Positions 1 to 6,495 of a stretch of 64,000 bases of DNA are shown piece by piece. The DNA is taken from positions 372,001-436,000 of the forward strand of contig JADJSX010000024.1 in the NCBI GenBank assembly GCA_016711485.1, read 5' to 3'. Source of the DNA: Leptospiraceae bacterium (GTDB lineage Bacteria; Spirochaetota; Leptospiria; Leptospirales; Leptospiraceae). Below the pieces are notes generated by a model, which was not told the DNA's origin, did no database searches, and worked only from the letters and a program-made list of their open reading frames with translations. Within the stretch, counting starts at the first letter, position 1. Each line of letters starts with the position of its first letter. The translations under genes were made by a program, and so were the position numbers.

Positions 1-335
1 ATAGTTTTCCTAAAAAACTTATAGACAAAAAATAAACAGGGCAGATCTTTTTCTAATTTTTCAAATGCAAAAAGGTCTTAATGGAGCATTTGCAGCGTGT
101 TAAGGCAATAAAATCGCTGCTGCGGGCTTTCTTTTCTTTTTTGCTTACTTTTTTCTTTTCTTTCCCAAGAAAGAAAAGAAAAAAGTAAGATTAATAAATC
201 CTACTCTGGGACGGAGTAGTTTGGCGACTTGACAAAGTCGCATTAATTGAGCAGGAGCAAAAAAATCTTTCGCGATTATTATGTTCAATATATGCGAAAG
301 AGATTGGAAAAGAAAAAGGGAGCTGATAAAATACG
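1..335. other. Intergenic region rich in hairpins
   Basis: No gene is seen here. The stretch carries several short inverted repeats one after another: the long perfect hairpin at 144-189, a CTACT/AGTAG stem near 199-220, a GCGACTT/AAGTCGC stem near 223-242, and AATCTTTCGC pairing with GCGAAAGAGATT near 269-307. They may act as terminators or as clustered palindromic repeats before the PAS gene. No convincing promoter was found. Confidence 0.5.
144..189. repeat. Perfect 21-bp inverted repeat with a 4-nt loop
   Basis: The purine-rich right arm (169-189) is the exact reverse complement of the pyrimidine-rich left arm (144-164); the loop is CCAA. No T-run follows on either side, so it is not a classical intrinsic terminator, though a hairpin this strong may still stop transcription. 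It could also be a copy of a dispersed palindromic repeat. Confidence 0.8.
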
Positions 336-1727
336 ATGGAAATCGGCGATAACACTAGTAATAATTATTTATTAAATGAGACATTTTTTATAAAGAATCC
401 AATTCCTATGTGGGTTTATGATTTAGCAACACTTCGATTTTTAGAAGTGAACGAAGCTGCAACAATTATTTACGGTTATACTCGAGAAGAATTTCTGTCT
501 ATGACAATAAAAGATATTCGTCCCTCCGAAGATTTGCCTAATTTATTTAAAGTGGCAACATTAGAAAATGAAGGTTTTGCTGATGCCGGTATATGGAGAC
601 ATATAAAAAAAAATGGTGAATTGATATTTGTTAATATTTCAAGTCAAGTGATTGAATTTCAAGGAAAAAAAGCAGAATTAATTTTGTCATTAGATCAAAC
701 AGAACGGGTCAAAGTTTTTCAGGAATTAAAGAATAATGAAAGTAAACTGAATAGTATACTAAATTCTGTTAAAGAAGTTATTTGGTCAAGCGATCCAATT
801 AACTTTGAAATCAATTTTATAAATAAAAATGTAAAGGATTTATATGGATATGAAGCAGAGGATTTTTATCGAAATTCCAATTTTTGGAGTGAATGCATTT
901 TAGAAGAAGACAGAGAAAGGGTAATGAAAAGTTTTTCTAAGATCAGAGAATCTAACCATTATGAAGAGGAATATAGGATTCGCACTAAGGACAATAAAAT
1001 AAAATGGCTCAAAGATAAAGCTTGGTATGTAAAAAATGAAAATGATGAGATTATTCGTATTGATGGAATTATCCGCGAGATTACAGAAGAAAAGGAAAAT
1101 TTACAAAAAATTAAAGAACTGTCTGACAATACAAATAAACAAAATTTAGTTTTACGTGAATTGGCGTTTATCAATTCTCATAAAATTCGGGGACCGTTAG
1201 TTTCCATATTAGCAGGATTGGAATTACTTACATTAGAAAATAACGATGAAATTATCATTCAAAAAATTAAAAAAGCTGGTGAAGAATTAGATTTAGTGAT
1301 AAAGAATTCAATGAATCTTTTATCAGATCAGGAATTGAAATTTTCGACAATTTTTTCTCCACAAAAAAAAGAAATACAAACTGTATTTGCAATTGATGAT
1401 GATCAATTACAAATATTGACAAATAAAATATTAATTCAAAAAATTAATTCGAATTTCAATATTTTAATTTTCGATAATCCCAAAGAGGCGCTTGACGCGA
1501 TAGTCATTGAAGACCCTCAGTTAGTATTTTTAGATTTAAATATGCCAGAAATGAGTGGTTGGGATTTTTTGGATGAGCTAGAAAAAAATAAAATAAATTT
1601 AGACGTTTATATACTAACATCTTCAGCAGATCCATATGATAAAAAAAAAGCAGAACATTATGAAAACGTAAAAGGCTTTTTAACAAAGCCTCTTTCGAAG
1701 CAAACTCTTTTACCCATTTTAAATTAG
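336..1727 (+). CDS. PAS-PAS-HisKA-like-receiver signalling protein without an ATPase domain
   Basis: 463 residues. Two PAS domains (about residues 15-125 and 135-255) would sense a small ligand, redox state or light. A HisKA-like helix pair follows with an H-box reading SHKIRGPL (His282). A receiver domain (about 350-463) has the acidic pair in AIDDDQ, the phospho-acceptor Asp400 in LVFLDLNMP and the conserved Lys451 in LTKPL. The HATPase_c domain expected between H-box and receiver is absent: no N, G1 or G2 box is present and the linker is only about 50 residues. The protein therefore cannot phosphorylate itself by the usual route and may be phosphorylated in trans or work as a phosphotransfer scaffold. 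No membrane segment is seen, so it is probably cytosolic. The stop codon lies within the target duplication of the downstream MITE. Domain types are clear; the signal is unknown. Confidence 0.85.
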   Translation: MEIGDNTSNNYLLNETFFIKNPIPMWVYDLATLRFLEVNEAATIIYGYTREEFLSMTIKDIRPSEDLPNLFKVATLENEGFADAGIWRHIKKNGELIFVNISSQVIEFQGKKAELILSLDQTERVKVFQELKNNESKLNSILNSVKEVIWSSDPINFEINFINKNVKDLYGYEAEDFYRNSNFWSECILEEDRERVMKSFSKIRESNHYEEEYRIRTKDNKIKWLKDKAWYVKNENDEIIRIDGIIREITEEKENLQKIKELSDNTNKQNLVLRELAFINSHKIRGPLVSILAGLELLTLENNDEIIIQKIKKAGEELDLVIKNSMNLLSDQELKFSTIFSPQKKEIQTVFAIDDDQLQILTNKILIQKINSNFNILIFDNPKEALDAIVIEDPQLVFLDLNMPEMSGWDFLDELEKNKINLDVYILTSSADPYDKKKAEHYENVKGFLTKPLSKQTLLPILN

Positions 1728-1730
1728 TAT

Positions 1731-1894
1731 CTCACCTTACGCAAGCGCGTTGAAGTGAGAGATTGGAAATCTGCGACACTTCGACGATCGCTTGGGCTGC
1801 CGCCCAAACCTGCTTTTTTATTAATTCATTAGCTTTATCTAATATTCTTAACTTTACTTTAAATTTCATAATTTTTCTTTTTTGCGTAACGTCA
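1731..1894 (+). mobile_element. MITE copy A (164 bp) with target duplication
   Basis: One of three copies of a short non-autonomous element (others at 30110-30263 and 46035-46215), all in the same orientation. The left end starts CTCACCTTACGC and the right end contains GCGTAACGTCA, giving terminal inverted repeats around ACCTTACGC. Direct repeats flank it: ATTAGTAT at 1723-1730 and GTTAGTAT at 1895-1902. The left flank holds the stop codon of the upstream PAS gene, so the insertion landed exactly at the gene end without altering the protein. Internally there is a TTGGGC/GCCCAA stem and, on the minus strand, a short reading frame containing ILDKANELIKKQVW that recurs in the other copies. No transposase is encoded. 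Confidence 0.8.
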
Positions 1895-2028
1895 GTTAGT
1901 ATATTACGTTTTCTTAATGGATCGATAAATAAGCGGATTTGTCGGAACAAGTTTAGGTAGTTTCTCTTGGCGTTTTGTATATATTTAAAAAAAGTTTTCA
2001 GAATTTCTACTTCCCGCAATATGAAGAA

Positions 2029-2511
2029 ATGAAGACTGTTAATGATAATCTCCCTCTTGCCTCCTACCAATTTATTCGATTGTCCGAAGTTAATATAGAT
2101 ATTCTCCGCCAGATGATTCATCTTTTCGGTGAAGTTTTTGAAGAACCGGAAACTTATCTTTCGGAAAAAACCTCCTCCTCCTATTTGGAAGGGCTTTTAC
2201 GTAAACAGCATATCATTTTTTTGGCGGCCTTGGATGAGAATAAAATTATAGGAGGTCTTGCGGCTTATGTTCTAGATAAATTTGAACAAGAGAGAAGTGA
2301 AGTTTATATCTATGACCTGGCCGTTCATTCAGATTACAGACGACAAGGCATTGCAACTACACTGATAAACCTACTAAAAAATACAGTCAGTTCAACTAAT
2401 GCCTGGGTCATTTATGTGCAGGCAGACAAAACGGATGAACCTGCAATTTTACTTTATGAATCACTCGGTGAGCGGGAGGATGTTTTTCATTTTGATATCC
2501 CTGTGAAATAG
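2029..2511 (+). CDS. AAC(3)-I-like aminoglycoside N-acetyltransferase (GNAT)
   Basis: About 160 residues, the usual length for small GNAT acetyltransferases. The sequence follows the AAC(3)-I pattern closely: an N-terminal FGEVFEEPETY segment, AALDENKIIGGLAAYVL, SEVYIYDLAV, the acetyl-CoA loop DYRRQGIATTLI, then WVIYVQAD and a C-terminal HFDI. Enzymes of this family move acetyl from acetyl-CoA to the 3-amino group of gentamicin-type aminoglycosides. The frame is also open upstream from a TTG at 1975, but ATG 2029 places the start where family members begin; no strong Shine-Dalgarno is visible. It lies alone between MITE copy A and a second repeat family, a setting consistent with acquisition. 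Actual drug resistance is inferred; related environmental GNATs may use other amines. Confidence 0.82.
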   Translation: MKTVNDNLPLASYQFIRLSEVNIDILRQMIHLFGEVFEEPETYLSEKTSSSYLEGLLRKQHIIFLAALDENKIIGGLAAYVLDKFEQERSEVYIYDLAVHSDYRRQGIATTLINLLKNTVSSTNAWVIYVQADKTDEPAILLYESLGEREDVFHFDIPVK

Positions 2512-2965
2512 GTAGAGGGAAATTAATCAGCCGAGATATTTAATTCAGTTTCATTCTAGTTTTTCAATTCTAAGCCATGAATGAAACTTTAAATAGTAGA
2601 ATCATTTTTCTATACAAAGTGATACTGAGAATTCCATTTCGGTAATAGAAAGAAATAGAACCTCAAAAGTGTGGTTCGATACGCTTGCTCGGATGCTGCT
2701 ACTCACCAACCGAACTTTGTAGTAAAGGATAATAAGGGTTAACCTTTCTAAAATAAAAAAGTCTCCCAATTGTGAAGCGTTAGGGATCGAATGGGGTCAA
2801 TCATTTACATACTTCGATTAAGAATTTATTATTCATCAAAAATTTCACTCAGTGATTAGAGTCGGAAATTATTGACCAGAATGAGAGCCCGGCGCATTAA
2901 TCGAGAAAATAGATCAAAATAACGGTCGTGTTTGGCAAATACCGAGAATGCGCAACGCCCATAAA
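2512..2965. other. Long intergenic region holding a dispersed repeat
   Basis: No supported gene. The left two thirds (2512-2870) show no clear structure. The right end carries the repeat described at 2875-2962, which runs up to the 3' end of the minus-strand hydrolase gene. Confidence 0.5.
2875..2962 (+). repeat. Dispersed repeat family 2, copy 1
   Basis: This about 88-bp stretch recurs, inverted and diverged, at 50448-50536. Conserved blocks are TGAGAGCCCGGCGCATTA at the left, TTTGGCAAAT-like sequence in the middle and GAGAATGCGCAACGCCCATA at the right. GCGCATT near the left end pairs with AATGCGC near the right end. Neither copy encodes protein. Two copies about 48 kb apart suggest a small mobile or REP-like element. 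Confidence 0.7.
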
Positions 2966-4063
2966 TTACACTGACTTTGAATGTTTGGTCTTTTTTTTCG
3001 TCCCCTTACCCTTTTTTTTTAGAATCTCTAACCTACAAGATTCTAAAAAATCCAAAGCCACTCTTTCCATCCAAGAGCCATTTGCCATTAACCCTTCCGT
3101 AAATGCAATATGCGAGCCTCGTTCTGTTAAGAGCAGAGCGTAATTGAGAACTTTAATCTCGGGAATATTTTCTTTCACGCAAACTGGATCATCGAGGCTA
3201 TTGATAATTAGGCACGGGGTTTTATTATTGGTATAGTGTGACATTGGATTGTGTTTTTTTAAATAGTCTGTCCAGTTTTTTGCTCCAGCCAAAGTAGAAA
3301 TCGTTTGAACAAAATCATGGAGATTTTTTGTTTGGAGCGACTCAGAGTACCCCGTCATTGACTGAAGGATTTTGTCGTTATCTAATAGAAAGTATTTTTT
3401 AATTCGTTTGAGAAGTAAGTTTGCTACACTTGGGTATGTTTTATCTAAATTCCCAAAGGCTTTGCTTATATCGTATGCCGGACAAAGTGAAACTGCCGCG
3501 GAAATATCTACGTTAGACCCTTCTCTGCCTATGTATGAAACTACTTGACCACTTCCAGCCGATATTCCAATAGCTGCTAGGAACGAGCTTTTTTTATAAA
3601 TTGATTTTACTTTTTTTATCATTGCGACTGTATCATCTACATCGCCCATTAAATTAAAACGAGGACTAGTAAGTGGATGATCATGTCCTCTGCGGTTAAG
3701 AACGATTGCCCGCCATCCTCTTTTCATTGCATGCTGAACAAAGCTGTTTGTAGTATTAGAACTTCCTGAGATTGTATGTAAAAAAAGGACAATGGGAGCA
3801 TCGGGAGAAATACTATCCGATTTAGCAATATCTATACAAACAGTTCCTTTATCGGGACGTACCAAATGAACTCGTTCGTATTCAATTGTATTCAAATAAT
3901 ACCACTCTCGAAGGATTAGCCATACCAATTGCAGAAATGTTCCGTAACACCAAAAGGTTGGCTTGTATCCATTTAATATAGAATTACAGCGTCCAAGTAT
4001 ACTCTGCATTTTTATATCTTCTGGATGAATTCGAATTTCGAACTTTTTGTTAGTCATTTTCAA
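2966..4063 (-). CDS. Alpha/beta hydrolase of the ABHD1/YheT type
   Basis: 365 residues. The core fits the YheT/ABHD1-3 esterase family: an oxyanion-hole HTISGSSNT segment, LNRRGHDHP, a nucleophile elbow GISAGSG (serine instead of the usual GFSLGG spelling), an acid in SLDDPVC and a histidine in RGSHIAF, so the Ser-Asp-His triad looks complete. The N-terminus has a hydrophobic stretch (about residues 38-55, rich in W, F and L) that may anchor it to a membrane, as in ABHD proteins. The lysine-rich C-terminus (KKKGKGTKKKTK) is unusual and may bind anionic lipid. It is monocistronic, with the MITE/AAC region behind it and the divergent infC operon in front. The substrate, probably an ester of a medium or long chain, is unknown. 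Confidence 0.8.
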   Translation of the reverse strand: MKMTNKKFEIRIHPEDIKMQSILGRCNSILNGYKPTFWCYGTFLQLVWLILREWYYLNTIEYERVHLVRPDKGTVCIDIAKSDSISPDAPIVLFLHTISGSSNTTNSFVQHAMKRGWRAIVLNRRGHDHPLTSPRFNLMGDVDDTVAMIKKVKSIYKKSSFLAAIGISAGSGQVVSYIGREGSNVDISAAVSLCPAYDISKAFGNLDKTYPSVANLLLKRIKKYFLLDNDKILQSMTGYSESLQTKNLHDFVQTISTLAGAKNWTDYLKKHNPMSHYTNNKTPCLIINSLDDPVCVKENIPEIKVLNYALLLTERGSHIAFTEGLMANGSWMERVALDFLESCRLEILKKKGKGTKKKTKHSKSV

Positions 4064-4277
4064 GTGTATTTCACCATCTTTACAGGAATCTAAATTGTAA
4101 CGATAAAGTTATTTTAAAAGCGAAACTGATTTACCTAATGTTAGGAATACAGCAGGGGTATTTTTGTCTCATTGTAAAACTGCGTCTCCTTTTCTATTGT
4201 AAAATATAGTACAAGACAAAAAATTTCTTGAATTTGTTGGTATTCTTAAAATGATGTTAAACTAGTCCGGAGAATGA

Positions 4278-4814
4278 ATGCATAAAAAGCCAAATATTAG
4301 AACGAACGATAAAATCAATACTCCTAAAATCAATGAACAGATTTCAGGACCCAATGTTAGACTTGTTAGTGACACTGGTTCTGAAGTAGTTACTCTTGAA
4401 AGTGCCCTAAAAAAAGCTGCTGAGGAAAATTTGGATCTCGTTGAGGTTTCTGTCGGTCAAGATGTTCCTGTTGTTAAAATAATTGATTATGGTAAGTTTC
4501 GATTTGAGCTTTTGAAAAAAAGTAGAGAAGCCAAGAAAAAACAACATGTTATTACGATTAAAGAAGTTAAGTTAAGACCTCGAATTGGCATTCATGATTA
4601 TGAAATCAAGAAGAGACAAGCTCTTGAGTTTTTAACAAAAGGCGACAAAGTAAAAGTTACGCTTCGTTTTAAAGGACGTGAATTAGCTCATGCTGAATTA
4701 GGTATGAATGTTATCGTAAAAATGATAGAAGACTTAAAAGAACATGGAACTCCAGAAAAGTCGCCAATGCATGACGGTAAACAAATAGTGGTTTTAATTA
4801 ACCCAAAATCATAG
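4278..4814 (+). CDS. infC: Translation initiation factor IF-3
   Basis: 178 residues, normal length. The N-domain begins NTPKINEQISGPNVRLVSDTG in the usual family style, followed by the charged linker KFRFELLKKSREAKKKQ and the C-domain with KEVKLRPRIGIHDYEIK and RFKGRELAH. IF-3 binds the 30S subunit, prevents premature 50S joining and proofreads initiator tRNA and start codons. ATG 4278 is chosen because GGAG lies 5 nt upstream; an ATG four bases earlier runs straight into a stop. Many bacteria start infC with AUU or AUA, which allows autoregulation, but here the start is a plain ATG. It heads the infC-rpmI-rplT operon; thrS does not precede it. Confidence 0.97.
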   Translation: MHKKPNIRTNDKINTPKINEQISGPNVRLVSDTGSEVVTLESALKKAAEENLDLVEVSVGQDVPVVKIIDYGKFRFELLKKSREAKKKQHVITIKEVKLRPRIGIHDYEIKKRQALEFLTKGDKVKVTLRFKGRELAHAELGMNVIVKMIEDLKEHGTPEKSPMHDGKQIVVLINPKS

Positions 4815-4838
4815 GAATATTTAAGTTAGGATAATCAA

Positions 4839-5042
4839 ATGCCAAAGATGAAAACAAATAGAGCCGCTGCAAAACGGTTCAAATTTACAAAAAATGGAAA
4901 AATCAAAAGAGCTAGTAGCTACGCTAGACATAAACTTTCAGGAAAGTCTCCTAAAAGAAAGCGTAACTTAGGTGGAACAACTGTTATGCACGAGTCCGAT
5001 ATGGGCAGAGTAATTAAGTTGTTACCTTATGGAGGAAAATAA
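4839..5042 (+). CDS. rpmI: 50S ribosomal protein L35
   Basis: 67 residues, very basic, with the typical start PKMKTNRAAAKRFKFTKNGK and the family motif RHKLSGKSPKRKRNL. It is a component of the large ribosomal subunit. The gap from infC is 24 nt, and the stop codon overlaps the rplT start by one base (TAATG). The classic three-gene infC operon order is kept. Confidence 0.96.
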   Translation: MPKMKTNRAAAKRFKFTKNGKIKRASSYARHKLSGKSPKRKRNLGGTTVMHESDMGRVIKLLPYGGK

Positions 5043-5395
5043 TGGCTAGAGTAAAAAACGGAACAATTCACAAAAATAGAAGAGTTAAAGTATTAAAAGC
5101 TGCGAAAGGATTTCGTGCTGGAAGATCAAAACTTTACAGAACTGCAAAAAGTGCAGTAATGAAAGCTGGCCAATGGGCTTACAGAGACAGAAGAGCTAAA
5201 AAAAGAGATTTTCGTTCTCTCTGGATTACCAGAATCAATGCAGCTGCACGTGAAAACGGTGTTTCTTACTCTAAGTTCATGAGTTCTCTAAAAAAACTAG
5301 GGATTGATATGAACAGAAAAACTTTAGCTGATCTTGCTTACAATGATAAAGAAGTTTTTGCAGCAATTGTAGAAAAAACAAAACTTGCAGCGTGA
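5042..5395 (+). CDS. rplT: 50S ribosomal protein L20
   Basis: 117 residues, the standard length, with ARVKNGTIHKNRRVKVLKAAKGF at the N-terminus interrupted only by normal substitutions and the conserved RDRRAKKRDFRSLWITRINAA block. L20 is an early assembly protein of the 50S subunit and in many bacteria represses its own operon. GGAGG inside the end of rpmI serves as its ribosome-binding site, giving tight translational coupling. No clear intrinsic terminator follows. Confidence 0.97.
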   Translation: MARVKNGTIHKNRRVKVLKAAKGFRAGRSKLYRTAKSAVMKAGQWAYRDRRAKKRDFRSLWITRINAAARENGVSYSKFMSSLKKLGIDMNRKTLADLAYNDKEVFAAIVEKTKLAA

Positions 5396-5466
5396 TTTTA
5401 TTTTTTTGTGGTTGCAAGTCTTTCTTTTCAGTATGATATGACCGAAACTATTTTAGGAGATTCCGT

Positions 5467-6180
5467 ATGATTTCACTCGAAACAATCGAAGAACTAGAAA
5501 CAAAAATTATGAAAGCCCTTGAGTTAATTTCTGACTTAAGAGCCGAAAATAATCGGTTAGAGTCTGATAATGAAACCCTTAGAACTGAAAATGATCAGAT
5601 GAAGCTAGCTATGGAAGAGAAAGAGCGAGAAATCGCATCCCTTCGTGAGCAATTAGCGCAATCCCTAAAAGAATTAGAAGAATATAAATCCAAAGAAAAG
5701 AAATTAGACAATAAGATTCATGATATGATGAATCGTTTAGATAATCTTTCTTCCTATAAGAATATTGATTCATCTAAATCCTCTTCTTCAGCCACTGCAT
5801 CAAATGTAGTTCAGTCAGCAAGCTCAACACCTAAAGATGAGCCTGCGCCTGTAACTCCGCCACCTACAACAAGAGTAGAAGATACAGACCCTTCTGAATT
5901 CGAAGAGGATAATGATGAAATTATTCTTTTAGATGACGATGAAGACGAAATAACTGAAACTGCTGCACCATCTCCCGTATCTGTTCCTGAGCCTACTCCG
6001 GTTGCAGTTGTTGAGGAAAAAGTCGAAGTTACAGTAAACACTCCAGCACCTGCTCATGATACTCCACTTATCGATGATTCGGACGATATCATTATTGATG
6101 AAACAGATGATGATTCAATAAATGTATTTGATTCTGATGACGATGATGACTTCCTTATTATAGAGGAAGAAGTGAAGTAA
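5467..6180 (+). CDS. ZapB-like coiled-coil protein with a long acidic tail
   Basis: 237 residues. Residues 1-100 form a continuous coiled coil (ISLETIEELETKIMKALEL onward, with regular leucines and glutamates) like the small cell-division protein ZapB. From about residue 110 the chain changes to a low-complexity Ser/Pro/Ala linker and then strings of Asp and Glu (ILLDDDEDEI, DSDDDDDFLIIEEE). The zapA gene follows after 6 nt, so a role at the FtsZ ring is the natural inference. AGGAGA sits 7-8 nt before ATG 5467. The acidic C-terminal half is far longer than in ordinary ZapB and could bind basic partners or metal ions. Function is inferred from the coiled coil and the neighbour. Confidence 0.65.
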   Translation: MISLETIEELETKIMKALELISDLRAENNRLESDNETLRTENDQMKLAMEEKEREIASLREQLAQSLKELEEYKSKEKKLDNKIHDMMNRLDNLSSYKNIDSSKSSSSATASNVVQSASSTPKDEPAPVTPPPTTRVEDTDPSEFEEDNDEIILLDDDEDEITETAAPSPVSVPEPTPVAVVEEKVEVTVNTPAPAHDTPLIDDSDDIIIDETDDDSINVFDSDDDDDFLIIEEEVK

Positions 6181-6186
6181 ATTGTT

Positions 6187-6495
6187 ATGGGTAATCCGAT
6201 AACACGTACTGAAGTAAGTATTTTCGGATCTACTTATGCCATTTCTGGTGAAACAGATCCTGAATACATACAAAAATTAGCAAAGTACATTGACAGTAAA
6301 ATGGGTGAGTTGTCCAATGCGTTACCCGGTGCAAGCGCTCAAAAACTTGCGATTTTGACTGCTTTAAATATAGCTGATGAATTCTTTCAATACAAAGAAT
6401 TAAGCAGTGACGATGAAATTTCTCGATTGTATGAACTTAAAACCAAAAAAATGATCTCAATGCTCGACGAAGGGTTAATTGGAGATATCTACTAA
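6187..6495 (+). CDS. zapA: Cell division protein ZapA
   Basis: 102 residues. It matches ZapA: an N-terminal strand-rich part (TEVSIFGSTYAISGETDPEYIQKLAKYID) followed by a long helix that would form the tetramer stalk (QKLAILTALNIADEFFQYKEL). ZapA cross-links FtsZ filaments at the septum and binds ZapB-like partners, which fits the coiled-coil gene just upstream. The end of zapA runs into the start of mnmC: the last codons supply a GGAG for it, and the zapA stop TAA overlaps the candidate ATC start of mnmC. Confidence 0.85.
   Translation: MGNPITRTEVSIFGSTYAISGETDPEYIQKLAKYIDSKMGELSNALPGASAQKLAILTALNIADEFFQYKELSSDDEISRLYELKTKKMISMLDEGLIGDIY

Noticed and set aside
1732..2121. Minus-strand frame of 129 codons over MITE copy A
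   Set aside because: Formed by the MITE and the antisense of the acetyltransferase gene. Only the short KANEL..QVW part recurs in other copies.
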